Origin: Saccharofermentans sp.
Lineage (GTDB): Bacteria > Bacillota > Clostridia > Saccharofermentanales > Saccharofermentanaceae
Direction: 5' to 3'
Length of the DNA stretch: 64,000 nucleotides
Assembly: GCA_024692235.1 (NCBI GenBank)
Contig: JAILMW010000004.1
Location: 52,789 to 116,788, forward strand
Shown: positions 1 through 9,817 of the stretch, piece by piece
How positions within the stretch are numbered: position 1 is the stretch's first letter
Layout of the letters: each line of letters begins with the position of its first letter
The notes under the pieces: model-generated
Told to the model about the DNA's origin: nothing
The model's database searches: none
Seen by the model: the letters and a program-made list of their open reading frames with translations, nothing else
Position numbers and translations under genes: made by a program

Positions 1-817
1 AGACATCGTCTATAAAAAGTATGAACTTCATGGGGATCTGAGAGAGCATCTCTATAACTTCATGAAGGTTCATTATCTCAGTCTTTGGAAGCTCTACAAG
101 GCGAAGGCCGTCCTTCTCGAACATCCTTGCCACTGCCTTAACGGTAGAAGACTTACCTGTTCCCGCATCACCGTATAAAAGGGCATCTGCTGCTCTCTTC
201 CCCATAAGGAAAGACCTGGTGTTGGAGATAACCTTCTCGCGTTGCCTTTCGTAGCAGAAGAGCTCCTCGGCCTTAATGGGATCGGGATGCTTTACGGGTT
301 TTATCTCGCCTTTATCTATCTTGAACATAAGATACTTGGCGTAGATGCCGTATCCTGTTGTCGCAAGATTATCTATGACACGCATATACTGCGTCTTGAA
401 GTCTATCTGAGACGATGTAAAGTCGGGAAGATATCCGTCGTAGTACATCGCTTCCTTGAAGTCGTAGGAAGTATTGCTTCCGATCTGCGTCAGAAGATCA
501 AGTTCCCTCTCCGCCGTAAGCGTGATAAGAGTACTCATCTGCGTTGCTTCCTCGGGATTAACCAGTGTATCTATCCTGTGCTTTAAGTAAGGGTTCATGT
601 CCTCAAGGAGCGCATCCCACATGGCACCTGAGAGGTCGGCATCGGTCCTTAATGAATACAATACGGAGACGAACTTGCCGTAGGCTTCGATCATCTCATC
701 TATTGTATAGCCCGCTTCCATCTTCTTTAAGAATTCGCACAGACTGTTCAGGGGCTCCGCATAGCGAACCCCTCTGAACAATGCAAGTGAATCTATCTCT
801 CTTAAAAGATCAGACAT
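1..817 (-). CDS. DUF815-type AAA ATPase, 3' part cut by window edge
   Basis: The minus strand is open without a stop from an ATG at 817 to the window edge (272 codons), so the C-terminus is missing. A P-loop GDAGTGKS lies near residues 215-222, and a Walker B-like stretch (FILFIDD) lies at the very edge. The N-terminal ~190 residues are helical and lack the motif. This arrangement fits the DUF815 (PF05673) family of single-domain AAA ATPases, whose substrate is not established. The start overlaps the ilvD stop by eight bases, so the two are probably translationally coupled, but that says little about function. The family assignment rests on the P-loop spacing and overall look. Confidence 0.8.
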   Translation of the reverse strand, partial: MSDLLREIDSLALFRGVRYAEPLNSLCEFLKKMEAGYTIDEMIEAYGKFVSVLYSLRTDADLSGAMWDALLEDMNPYLKHRIDTLVNPEEATQMSTLITLTAERELDLLTQIGSNTSYDFKEAMYYDGYLPDFTSSQIDFKTQYMRVIDNLATTGYGIYAKYLMFKIDKGEIKPVKHPDPIKAEELFCYERQREKVISNTRSFLMGKRAADALLYGDAGTGKSSTVKAVARMFEKDGLRLVELPKTEIMNLHEVIEMLSQIPMKFILFIDDV

Positions 818-2471
818 TGATTATCGCACCCTTGTCTGCAGAAGATACCATCTTGGAATATCTCTTAAGATATCCCGTAAGCTCAGGCTTCTCGTGAAGC
901 TTCATCGTCTTCTTTCTCTCTTCGAGTTCCTCGTCGGATACCTTAAGTGAAATGCTGTAGTTAGGGATATCTATGGAGATGATATCTCCGTCCTTAACAT
1001 ATGCGATAGTACCACCGCTTATAGCCTCGGGGCTTACGTGACCTATGGAAGCACCTCTTGTAGCGCCGGAGAATCTTCCGTCCGTGATAAGAGCTACATC
1101 CTTATCAAGTCCTGCACCTGCGATGGCGGATGTGGGAGATAACATCTCTCTCATACCGGGACCGCCTGCGGGACCCTCGTATCTTATTACGATGACATCG
1201 CCCTTCTGAACCTTACCGTCGTAGATAAACTTGATAGCCTCTTCTTCGGAGTTAAAGCATCTTGCAGGTCCTTCGTGAACCAGCATCTCGGGTGCTACCG
1301 CAGACCTCTTTACTACACATCCGTCGGGAGCGAGATTACCCTTTAAGATCGCAAGTCCTCCGGTCTTGGTGAAGGGATCATCAAGAGGTCTTATGACCTC
1401 AGGATCGATAACGAAGCTTGATGCTACGTTCTCCTTCAAGGTCTTGCCGGTTACTGTCATAACATCGCCGTTAATAAGGCCGCCGTCAAGAAGCTCCTTA
1501 AGAACTGCATGGATACCGCCTGCTTCGTTAAGGTCCTCCATGTATGTCGGGCCTGCGGGAGCTAAGTGGCAGATATTAGGTGTTCTCTCGGAGATCTCAT
1601 TAACGTGTGAAAGATCGATCTTGATGCCGCACTCGTTAGCGATAGCGGGCAAGTGAAGCATGGAGTTAGTGGAACATCCGATAGCCATATCGGCAGCGAG
1701 CGCATTCTCGAATGCTTCTGCAGTAAGGATATCTCTGGGTCTGATATTCTTCTTAACACACTCCATTACCTGCATACCTGCATGCTTAGCAAGCTCGATC
1801 CTTGCGGAATATACGGCAGGGATAGTACCGTTGCCCTTGAGACCAAGACCCAATACCTCAGTTAAGCAGTTCATGGAATTAGCCGTATACATACCCGAGC
1901 AGGATCCGCATGTGGGACAAACCTTCTCTGCGAATTCCTCAAGCTTCTTATCGTCGATCTTACCTGCTGCATATGCGCCTGTTGCTTCGAACATCGCTGA
2001 GAGAGATCTCTTCTTGCCTTCAACTCTTCCTGCGAGCATGGGGCCGCCGCTTACAAATACCGTAGGGATATTAAGTCTTGCGGCTGCCATTATAAGACCG
2101 GGAACATTCTTGTCGCAGTTAGGGACCATAACAAGTCCGTCAAAGCCGTGAGCCATTGCCATGGCCTCGGTGGAATCGGCAATAAGATCTCTCGTTACAA
2201 GAGAATACTTCATGCCCGTATGACCCATTGCTATACCGTCGCATACTGCGATGGCGGGGAATACGATAGGAGTTCCTCCTGCCATTGCTACGCCGAGCTT
2301 AACTGCCTCGACGATCTTATCTATATTCATATGACCCGGGACTATCTCATTATATGAACTTACGATACCGATAAGAGGACGCTGCTGCTCCTCCTTAGTA
2401 AGTCCCAATGCGTGGTAAAGCGACCTGTGAGGCGCATTATTAAATCCTTCAACGATAGTATCCCTGATCAT
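810..2471 (-). CDS. ilvD: Dihydroxy-acid dehydratase
   Basis: Dehydrates 2,3-dihydroxy-isovalerate and -methylvalerate to the 2-keto acids, the third common step of valine and isoleucine synthesis; cytosolic, iron-sulfur dependent. At 553 residues it has the usual family length. Two signature segments are clear: PNCDKNVPG with Cys119, and [14 protein letters not shown] with Cys188/Cys191. The position that carries a third cluster cysteine in many 2Fe-2S members (PCN) is here PGH, as in E. coli IlvD. A GAAAGAAGG ribosome binding site precedes the ATG. It is transcribed separately from ilvBNC, with two genes' worth of sequence between, and overlaps the downstream ATPase by eight bases. Confidence 0.97.
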   Translation of the reverse strand: MIRDTIVEGFNNAPHRSLYHALGLTKEEQQRPLIGIVSSYNEIVPGHMNIDKIVEAVKLGVAMAGGTPIVFPAIAVCDGIAMGHTGMKYSLVTRDLIADSTEAMAMAHGFDGLVMVPNCDKNVPGLIMAAARLNIPTVFVSGGPMLAGRVEGKKRSLSAMFEATGAYAAGKIDDKKLEEFAEKVCPTCGSCSGMYTANSMNCLTEVLGLGLKGNGTIPAVYSARIELAKHAGMQVMECVKKNIRPRDILTAEAFENALAADMAIGCSTNSMLHLPAIANECGIKIDLSHVNEISERTPNICHLAPAGPTYMEDLNEAGGIHAVLKELLDGGLINGDVMTVTGKTLKENVASSFVIDPEVIRPLDDPFTKTGGLAILKGNLAPDGCVVKRSAVAPEMLVHEGPARCFNSEEEAIKFIYDGKVQKGDVIVIRYEGPAGGPGMREMLSPTSAIAGAGLDKDVALITDGRFSGATRGASIGHVSPEAISGGTIAYVKDGDIISIDIPNYSISLKVSDEELEERKKTMKLHEKPELTGYLKRYSKMVSSADKGAIINV

Positions 2472-2503
2472 GGAAAGTACCTTCTTTCAAAAAAACTTTT
2501 ATT

Positions 2504-2532
2504 ATTATAACACGCATACGCGCGAGAGACAC
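2504..2532 (-). promoter_or_regulatory. Putative ilvD promoter with GC-rich element
   Basis: A TATAAT box (2509-2504, minus strand) lies about 33 bases ahead of the ilvD start. Directly upstream of it is CGCGCGTATGCGTG, nearly identical to the element in the ilvB promoter spacer at 7537-7550. The -35 region (GTGTCT) is poor, which would fit a promoter needing an activator, but that is inference. Confidence 0.5.
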
Positions 2533-2573
2533 TTTTAGATATTTATCGTTTTCCGAATGAAAATAAGAACTTT

Positions 2574-3593
2574 TCATACAAGATAGAAGATCTCGTCCTC
2601 TATCTCATATGGATCATCATTCAAGTTCTCATATGCATCGATATATCCGACCGGTATTCCGTTGTCTTCGAACGATGCCTGCAATATCTGAATCTCCGCG
2701 ACCCTTGCATCATCGTCATATATGTATACCATAAGACATTCATCTATATTATCTCCGAACTTCGGAACATAATTCTCCCACATATCGAAGGTTATAGCCT
2801 CAAGGCTTTCCTGATCGATGACCTCAGGTTCAATATCAATGGAATATATCGAATATTCGGCATTTCTTATAAGATCGGAATAATCATCCCCGTTCTTATA
2901 GTCTCCGAATTCCACGGAAATACACTCTGCATGGATATTGGCATTATCGGGAAGGCCGTATATCTCATCAAGATAAGTGTCCAGAGCTTCCGTGAACCCT
3001 TCGTTGTTATTAGCAAAAGCATGCATGAGGTCATTATGGTCGTCGAATTCATTAGTATCCATGTCACGTCTTACCGTGAAAGTCACTCCGTCAGGCAGCA
3101 CGGGAGTATATATTTTGAATTCCTCGTCTTCCATAGACGTCAGAACGATCCCGGCATCTAAAGCGAACTCCTCGCCGTACTTATCTTCAAGGAATGTTCG
3201 AATTTCAGCTTCGGCCCTCGTGCTGTAGACGATCTCTCTTCCCCTGTAAACAAGGCAGGGAACAGCGACCAACGCCGTGAAGATGCATGCATATATGGCT
3301 GCGGGACGTCTTACGTTCTTCGGTCGCATCCTAAGATATAAAGTGCCGAACAGTATCTGATACAGAAGACATGCAGGCAGGATAGGCAGAATGGTGATCA
3401 GCATACCGCTGTAGATCACTGCTTTAAGACCATACAATGTCCCGCTATAGTCCAGGAATCCGAAGAATACGCTGATCCCAAAGACAGCAGAATATGCAAG
3501 GTAGATATAGGGCAGAAAGCTCAGATAATAAAGTATCGCGCCTAATATCCCCAATAATCCCAAAGGCTTTTCTTCTCTAGTCTTATCATGCAT
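2574..3593 (-). CDS. Uncharacterised membrane protein
   Basis: I do not recognise this 339-residue protein. The N-terminal ~120 residues hold about four hydrophobic segments (roughly residues 12-33, 35-50, 55-85 and 102-120). They are followed by a ~215-residue soluble, acidic region with no motif I know, containing mixed strands and helices and several EDE/DDD runs. A candidate promoter lies upstream on the same strand (TTGACG at about 3661, 17-base spacer, TATCTT near 3643). It lies between ilvC and ilvD in the same direction, but with its own upstream region, so a role in branched-chain synthesis should not be assumed. There is no lipobox and no catalytic signature. Confidence 0.7.
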   Translation of the reverse strand: MHDKTREEKPLGLLGILGAILYYLSFLPYIYLAYSAVFGISVFFGFLDYSGTLYGLKAVIYSGMLITILPILPACLLYQILFGTLYLRMRPKNVRRPAAIYACIFTALVAVPCLVYRGREIVYSTRAEAEIRTFLEDKYGEEFALDAGIVLTSMEDEEFKIYTPVLPDGVTFTVRRDMDTNEFDDHNDLMHAFANNNEGFTEALDTYLDEIYGLPDNANIHAECISVEFGDYKNGDDYSDLIRNAEYSIYSIDIEPEVIDQESLEAITFDMWENYVPKFGDNIDECLMVYIYDDDARVAEIQILQASFEDNGIPVGYIDAYENLNDDPYEIEDEIFYLV

Positions 3594-3697
3594 ATGAAGT
3601 CCCTCCCTTCATAATACTTTGACTATCAAACTATCTTCAAGATAACACACGCGCAACAGCTCGTCAAATTTATTTTAGGGCAGCTTAGAGGCACCTG

Positions 3698-3787
3698 TCT
3701 CCACCCTCGTCTCCACTTTTTAAAATCGGAGACTGTGGTGGAGAAAAATCAGTCCATTTTGCCAGTTTTGTCTCCACCCTCGTCTCC
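3698..3787. repeat. Paired hairpin repeat in the ilvC-membrane protein gap
   Basis: The 390-base gap 3594-3983 holds no convincing gene. It contains the 18-base direct repeat GTCTCCACCCTCGTCTCC at 3697-3714 and 3770-3787, starts 73 bases apart. The first copy folds into a nested inverted repeat: TCTCCACC (3698-3705) with GGTGGAGA (3737-3744), enclosing GTCTCC (3709-3714) with GGAGAC (3728-3733). The second copy can also pair with a GGAGAC downstream (near 3816). A 77-codon open frame on the minus strand (3918-3685) crosses the repeats but has no clear ribosome site and low-complexity content. It could be a dispersed extragenic element; no other copy is in this window. Confidence 0.6.
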
Positions 3788-3921
3788 CAATTAAGCAAAT
3801 GGCAGACAGGCGCGGAGACACTCGATCTTGTCCGCCCAAGATATCCCTTCCACAATTCAAGGGTCAAAGGTTCCAACGACCTTCCCCCATATCTCTTCAT
3901 GATCCGATCTTCGAGCATACT

Positions 3922-3959
3922 AAAAGACCTCCCGGGCAGCCATGTCCCGAGAGGTCTTA
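3922..3959 (-). terminator. Rho-independent terminator after ilvC
   Basis: Minus-strand stem AAGACCTC-CGGG pairing with CCCG-GAGGTCTT over a nine-base loop, followed by a T run. It ends the ilvB-ilvN-ilvC unit. Confidence 0.85.
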
Positions 3960-3983
3960 CTCCTAACTCCTATAGGATAGTGA

Positions 3984-5033
<1,050 letters not shown>

Positions 5034-5036
5034 TTA

Positions 5037-5540
5037 TTACTTAGAGAGCATGCTCTCGGGGCCGCGCTCAAGAGCGACGATACCCGTACGGCACATCTCA
5101 ATTATACCGAAAGGTTTCATATTGTCGATAAATGCATCGATCTTATTTGTATCTCCCGTGATCTCAAGACACATTGCATCTGCTGAGTAGTCGATTATCT
5201 TGGCTCTGAAGACAGATGCCGTATCTCTTATCTCGGCTCTTGTATCGGGAGAGTTCTTTACCTTGATGAGCATGAGCTCTCTCTTTATTGCCATATCGGG
5301 AGAGATGACTTCGACTTTCTTAACGTTATAGAGCTTCTTAAGCTGATTTATAAGCTGAGCTCTGTCGGTCTTCTCATTACTTAAGGAGATGGTGATACGG
5401 GAGTAGTTGGGATCTTCCGTCTCGCCCACGGTGAGAGTGTCGATATTGAAGCCGCGGCGTGTGAACATGCTGGTGACACGTGTCAATACACCGTATTTGT
5501 TCTCTACATAAACTGCGATAACAAAACTATTCTTGCTCAT
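5037..5540 (-). CDS. ilvN: Acetolactate synthase small (regulatory) subunit
   Basis: Regulatory partner of IlvB, normally giving feedback inhibition by valine. An N-terminal ACT domain (about residues 5-78, beginning FVIAVYVENKYGVL) is followed by the second ACT-like domain of the long IlvH/IlvN type (about 85-160). The 167 residues match the family. The ATG overlaps the ilvB stop in an ATGA, indicating translational coupling and equal expression of the two subunits. The symbol ilvH would be equally acceptable. Confidence 0.95.
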   Translation of the reverse strand: MSKNSFVIAVYVENKYGVLTRVTSMFTRRGFNIDTLTVGETEDPNYSRITISLSNEKTDRAQLINQLKKLYNVKKVEVISPDMAIKRELMLIKVKNSPDTRAEIRDTASVFRAKIIDYSADAMCLEITGDTNKIDAFIDNMKPFGIIEMCRTGIVALERGPESMLSK

Positions 5541-7204
5541 TCCTCTGCCTCCTCTCCGATTATAAGCTTATCGAAAGTTCCGCCGGGTCTCATCATGGGA
5601 AGTACCTTAAGATCCTTGTCGACAGTAAGATCGATAAGAGTGGGACCTTCCTGAGAATATGCATCAGCGAAAGCCTTCTTGAAGCTCTCAAGATCTGTCG
5701 CACGATAACCCTTGGCACCGAAGCTCTCAGCAAGAGCGACGAAGTCCGTCTTCCTGTTAAGAGTCGTATTGGAATACTTCTTGTCATAGAACAATGTCTG
5801 CCACTGTCTTACCATTCCGAGAACGCCGTTATTAAAAAGGACGATCGTAAGAGGAACATTATAAGTAACTGCTGTAGCAAGCTCATTTAAGTTCATTCCG
5901 AAGGAACCGTCACCCGTAAAGAGGACTGTTCTCTTACCGCTTCCGTATGCCGCACCGATAGCAGCACCCATACCGAAGCCCATTGTTCCGAGTCCGCCTG
6001 AGGAGATCCATGTGCGCTTGTCCATGAACTCGAAGTACTGGGCAACCCACATCTGGTGCTGACCAACGTCAGTTGCGATCTCAGTATCGGGAGTGACCAT
6101 GGTGGATACTGCCTTTATTGCATCAGCGGGAAGGAAATCCGTGAATTCCTGCTCTGCTTCCTGACCCTTGAGCTTCTCAATCTTAGCTTCCCAGTTAGGA
6201 AGCTGCTTAGCTTCAACCTTATCTATGAGCTTAGTTAAGAAATCACAGATATCGCATGCTGCACCCAAGTTGATATCAACGTTCTTACCAAGCTCAGCGG
6301 AATCGATGTCGATCTGAATCTTACGAGCGCCTGCGGAGAACTTAGAAGTGTTACCCGTAGCTCTATCTGAGAACCTTACGCCTACACCGATAATAAGATC
6401 TGCCTTAGCCATTGCCTTGGAAGATGCGTAATGTCCGTGCATACCCTGCATTCCGAGGAATCTCTTATTGGATACGGGTACTTCGGACAAGCCCATCATG
6501 GAGCATCCGATATAAGCATCGATCTTATCGGCAAGCTTAGCTATAAGCTCACCTGCGCCCGCTCTTACCGCACCGCCTCCGAAGTAGATAAAAGGTCTTC
6601 CTGCCTCGGCGATCATGGAAGCAGCCTTAGCTACACCCGCGTCATCAGCGGGAGCGCCGCCTGTCTTCTCAACGGGCTTAACTGCCTCGAAGTCGCACTT
6701 TGCACCCTGTACATCCTTGGGGATATCTACAAGTACGGGACCGGGCCTGCCGGACTTTGCGATCCTTATAGCTTCTCTCAGAGTATCGGCAAGATCCTCT
6801 ACCCTGTGTACGAAGAAATTATGCTTAGTAATGGGAAGTGTAATTCCCGTAATGTCTATCTCCTGGAAGGAGTCCCTTCCTATAAGGCTGTTAGGTACGT
6901 TACCGGTAATAGCCAGCATAGGTACGGAATCAAGATAAGCATTAGCGATACCCGTTACGAGGTTAGTTGCACCGGGACCTGAAGTAGCAAGGACGACGCC
7001 GACCTCACCTGATGCCCTCGCATAACCGTCTGCAGCATGTGCAGCGCCCTGCTCGTGAGCAGCAAGGATATGCTCGATCCTGTCACTGTTCCTGTAAAGC
7101 TGATCGTAGATGTCGATGACTGTTCCTCCGGGGTATCCGAAAATTGTCTTGATGCCCTGCTCGATCAGTGTCTCTACGACGATCTCAGCTCCGCTTAATC
7201 TCAT
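5537..7204 (-). CDS. ilvB: Acetolactate synthase large (catalytic) subunit
   Basis: Thiamine diphosphate enzyme joining two pyruvates, or pyruvate and 2-oxobutyrate, the first common step of branched-chain synthesis. The ThDP-activating glutamate is Glu51 (AAHEQG). The Mg/ThDP motif GDGSFGMN...NN lies in the C-terminal third. The FAD-binding middle domain is present. Length 555 is typical of the biosynthetic (AHAS) type rather than the catabolic type, and the adjacent regulatory subunit gene supports this. It is the first gene of the unit; expression should be set by the T-box leader directly upstream. Confidence 0.97.
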   Translation of the reverse strand: MRLSGAEIVVETLIEQGIKTIFGYPGGTVIDIYDQLYRNSDRIEHILAAHEQGAAHAADGYARASGEVGVVLATSGPGATNLVTGIANAYLDSVPMLAITGNVPNSLIGRDSFQEIDITGITLPITKHNFFVHRVEDLADTLREAIRIAKSGRPGPVLVDIPKDVQGAKCDFEAVKPVEKTGGAPADDAGVAKAASMIAEAGRPFIYFGGGAVRAGAGELIAKLADKIDAYIGCSMMGLSEVPVSNKRFLGMQGMHGHYASSKAMAKADLIIGVGVRFSDRATGNTSKFSAGARKIQIDIDSAELGKNVDINLGAACDICDFLTKLIDKVEAKQLPNWEAKIEKLKGQEAEQEFTDFLPADAIKAVSTMVTPDTEIATDVGQHQMWVAQYFEFMDKRTWISSGGLGTMGFGMGAAIGAAYGSGKRTVLFTGDGSFGMNLNELATAVTYNVPLTIVLFNNGVLGMVRQWQTLFYDKKYSNTTLNRKTDFVALAESFGAKGYRATDLESFKKAFADAYSQEGPTLIDLTVDKDLKVLPMMRPGGTFDKLIIGEEAEE

Positions 7205-7224
7205 ATGTCTTACCTCCGTTCCCG

Positions 7225-7522
7225 TCTCCTTAAGGGCAATAAAAAAGCCTCCGCCACAAAAGGAAAACCGTAATCCTGTTGTGAAAGAGACGAGAAAAAT
7301 ATATATCCCGCGGTACCACTCTTCTTGGTCATATAACCCACTCTGTTCATGTCTATCAACACGATCCTCTGTAACGGGAGGTCCCGACCTGATCTACTCG
7401 TATTAGATACGTTCAACCGGCAGCTCCGGGAGGACTTATCATTACACTTACGCAATCGGCTCGCAGCGACCGCCGACTCTCTGTATGCGCGGGAGTGTAT
7501 CTTTATTCCCTTCAACGCTTGT
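7225..7522 (-). promoter_or_regulatory. T-box riboswitch leader of ilvBNC
   Basis: The 383-base gap 7205-7587 is filled by this leader and its promoter. The T-box core AGAGTGGTACCGCGGG lies at 7322-7307 on the minus strand. Upstream of it is a Stem I region with the AG-bulge type sequence AGAGAGTCGGCGG and GAGCCGA. T-boxes bind uncharged tRNA through a specifier codon and the NCCA end, and let transcription pass the terminator when charging is low. I cannot place the specifier codon securely; AUA or GAU just before AGUCCUCC are candidates by position, while AUC further on would suit isoleucine. The downstream genes make a branched-chain specificity likely. Confidence 0.9.
7241..7291 (-). terminator. 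T-box regulated terminator
   Basis: Minus-strand stem CACAACAGG pairing with CCTTTTGTG (one mismatch), extended by GTCTC with GGAGGC, followed by six T. It lies directly after the T-box core, as expected for the alternative structure to the antiterminator. Confidence 0.8.
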
Positions 7523-7529
7523 AAAAGTT

Positions 7530-7559
7530 ATTATAACCACGCGTACGCGCGGATGTCAA
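7530..7559 (-). promoter_or_regulatory. ilvB promoter with palindromic spacer
   Basis: Consensus TTGACA (7559-7554) and TATAAT (7535-7530) on the minus strand, 18 bases apart. The spacer contains the palindrome CGCGTACGCG, part of a CGCGCGTACGCGTG element shared, with one change, by the ilvD upstream region. It precedes the T-box leader. Confidence 0.85.
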
Positions 7560-7587
7560 CACTTCAAGTCTCTAAAATGCCCTTATC

Positions 7588-8769
7588 TCAAAGGCTGTCG
7601 ACCAGTTCATCGACCTTGGAGAGCTCCTCTTCCTTAAGCCTGGACTTAAAGGAGAATGACTTTTCTACTATCTCTATGTCCTTGCATTTCTCGAAGGACG
7701 CTCTTATTGCCTTTCCCGCAGTTGCAGCCCACGTGCCGTTATCCACGATGGCTATCTTCCTTTTCTGAAGGTTATGTGCAACAAGTGCAGATACGGTATT
7801 TTCCATCCTGCTGAAAACACCGCCGTCTATGGTAGGCGTTACGAGGACTATCTTGGAATAGCGCCATGCTGCTGCCACGGAGTAGGAAGTGTGCTTGGAA
7901 GTAACGTCGATAACTTCCGTCTTATAGCCTTTCGCATCACACTTAGAAGCAATGATGTCAGCTACAAGAGCACTGCCGCCGTATACGGAACCGCAGATAA
8001 CTGCTACTCCGTCTTCTTCTGCTTCAAAGGAGCTCCATACCTTATAGGAATCAAGGATCTGCTCCTTGCCCTCCTTCCACACATATCCGTGCAGAGGAGC
8101 TATTATGTCTATGTCAAGAGATGCGGCTTTCGCGAGGACTGTCGCTACCTGCGCACCGTACTTACCGACGATATTCACATAGTATCTTCTTGCTTCGCTC
8201 TTATATGTGACATACTCGGAAGGATCCATTAAGATATTGCCGTTTAAAGCTCCGAAAGAGCCGAAAGCATCCGCCGAGAATAAGACTTTATCCTTCTTAT
8301 CGTAAGTAAGCATTACTTCGGGCCAGTGAACCATTGGAGCCATTACGAAAGTCAACTCGTGCGAACCGGTAGAAAGCACGTCGCCTTCCTTTACGATCTC
8401 AACTCTTGAGTCGATCTCCATATCAAAGAACTGCTTCATGATGGGAACCGTCTTGGCATTAGTTACGATCTTTGCCGAAGGGTATCTGAGCAGTACTCCC
8501 TCCAATGTAGCGGAGTGGTCGGGTTCCATGTGCTGTACTACCACATAGTCCAGGTCCCTGCCGTCCAAAGCCGCCTTTATGTTATTGTAGAACACCTCTG
8601 CCACGGCCTTATCGACAGTATCCATGAGAACCGTCTTCTCATCCTTTATGATGTATGAATTATATGCCATACCGTCAGGAATGGGATATGTTCCTTCGAA
8701 GATATCCGCCTTTCTGTCATTAGCTCCTAAGTATATGATCGAATCGGTGATATTCCTGATATTATGCAT
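7588..8769 (-). CDS. fprA: Flavodiiron protein (A-type flavoprotein)
   Basis: Reduces oxygen to water, or nitric oxide to nitrous oxide, in the cytosol of anaerobes. The N-terminal beta-lactamase-fold domain has the diiron ligands His80, Glu82, Asp84 (HMEPDH), His148 (MVHWPE), Asp167 (SADAFG) and a later His (PLHG). The C-terminal ~140 residues are a flavodoxin domain with an FMN phosphate loop (CGSVYGGS). The 393 residues have no rubredoxin or oxidoreductase extension, so an external electron donor is needed. It stands alone, divergent from an amino-acid binding protein gene. Which gas it prefers cannot be told from sequence. Confidence 0.95.
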   Translation of the reverse strand: MHNIRNITDSIIYLGANDRKADIFEGTYPIPDGMAYNSYIIKDEKTVLMDTVDKAVAEVFYNNIKAALDGRDLDYVVVQHMEPDHSATLEGVLLRYPSAKIVTNAKTVPIMKQFFDMEIDSRVEIVKEGDVLSTGSHELTFVMAPMVHWPEVMLTYDKKDKVLFSADAFGSFGALNGNILMDPSEYVTYKSEARRYYVNIVGKYGAQVATVLAKAASLDIDIIAPLHGYVWKEGKEQILDSYKVWSSFEAEEDGVAVICGSVYGGSALVADIIASKCDAKGYKTEVIDVTSKHTSYSVAAAWRYSKIVLVTPTIDGGVFSRMENTVSALVAHNLQKRKIAIVDNGTWAATAGKAIRASFEKCKDIEIVEKSFSFKSRLKEEELSKVDELVDSL

Positions 8770-8821
8770 TTATTCCTCCCCATCGGATGCGAATCTTGTT
8801 TTCTTCCGTAATTATAGCATC

Positions 8822-8850
8822 TTTACCCTTTATAAAACGGGACGTATAAT
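8822..8850 (+). promoter_or_regulatory. Putative promoter of the amino-acid binding protein gene
   Basis: TTTACC, 17-base spacer, TATAAT on the plus strand, ending 34 bases before the start codon. A minus-strand TATAAT-like box (CTATAATTA) in the same gap could serve the divergent fprA. Confidence 0.55.
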
Positions 8851-8884
8851 CTTTGTCGTAAAACAATAACAAAGGAGAACGTTT

Positions 8885-9658
8885 ATGAAGAGAAAGATAG
8901 CTGCACTTATGTGCTCGGTAATGCTCCTTACATCACTTGCTTCCTGCGGCGGCAAGAAGCAGGATAAGAAGTTCGTCGTAGGCTTTGATGCCGAGTTCCC
9001 TCCCATGGGATTTATCGCCGATGACGGTTCCTATACGGGATTCGACCTCGACCTTGCAGAGGAAGTTGCAAACAGGCTCGGACTCGAGTTCGTAGCACAG
9101 CCTATCTCCTGGGACGCTAAGGATCAGGAACTTAAGTCAGGTAATATCGACTGCATCTGGAACGGTTTTACCATAAGCGGCCGTGAAGATCAGTATACAT
9201 GGACTGAAGCATATATGGAGAACGATCAGGTAGTCGTAGTAAGAAGCGATTCCGATATCTCTTCTCTTGATGATCTTGCAGATAAGGTCGTAGCCGTTCA
9301 GAAGGATTCCTCCGGACTTGCGGCTCTTGAAGAAAATTCCGCACTGACCGATACTTTCGCTGATCTTATCGAAGTGGATTCTTACTTGAATGCCATGATG
9401 GAACTGGAGTCCGGCGCAGTAGATGCCATCGTAATGGATGAGATCGTAGCAAGATACGAGATCCAGACTTCAGGCAAGGACTTCAAGGTATTGGACGAGG
9501 CAGTTGCCAGCGAGGAGTATGGCGTAGGCTTTGCTCTCGGCAATGAAGCACTTCGTGACGATGTTCAGGCTACACTCGAAGAGATGGCTGCTGACGGAAC
9601 TCTCGCGAAGATCTCCGAAGAGTGGTTCGGCGCTGACGTTACCATCATCGGAAAGTAA
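8885..9658 (+). CDS. Amino-acid ABC transporter substrate-binding lipoprotein
   Basis: Extracytoplasmic receptor of a polar amino-acid importer. A lipoprotein signal peptide is visible: MKRK, a hydrophobic core, and lipobox Leu18-Ala-Ser-Cys21. The mature part has the family 3 (PF00497) features: VGFDAEFPPMGF at the start, TGFDLDLAEEVANRLG, and the hinge region before DAIVMDE. At 257 residues it is typical. The likely permease and ATPase partners lie 3.2 kb downstream on the same strand (12909 and 13596), beyond a terminator and an unrelated four-gene unit. Ligand unknown; the family covers cystine, glutamine, arginine and others. Confidence 0.92.
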   Translation: MKRKIAALMCSVMLLTSLASCGGKKQDKKFVVGFDAEFPPMGFIADDGSYTGFDLDLAEEVANRLGLEFVAQPISWDAKDQELKSGNIDCIWNGFTISGREDQYTWTEAYMENDQVVVVRSDSDISSLDDLADKVVAVQKDSSGLAALEENSALTDTFADLIEVDSYLNAMMELESGAVDAIVMDEIVARYEIQTSGKDFKVLDEAVASEEYGVGFALGNEALRDDVQATLEEMAADGTLAKISEEWFGADVTIIGK

Positions 9659-9682
9659 GATATAAAGAAAACTATCAGGAAG

Positions 9683-9712
9683 GGTCTGCCCCTTATACGG
9701 CAGGCCTTTTCT
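9683..9712 (+). terminator. Rho-independent terminator after the binding protein gene
   Basis: GGTCTGCC pairs with GGCAGGCC across an eight-base loop, followed by TTTTCTT. It separates the binding protein gene from the sigma factor unit. Confidence 0.85.
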
Positions 9713-9817
9713 TATGCCTTAAAGAACTTTTTTGTATTTTTTCAAAAAAGTCCGCACATTTCGTACGGCTCATACGTCAAACATTATGAAAGGAGGTCAG
9801 AGGTACTTACCGTCAAT

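Noticed and set aside
3685..3918. A 77-codon open frame on the minus strand
   Set aside because: It runs through the hairpin repeats, has no good ribosome site and its composition follows the repeats; treated as a chance frame.
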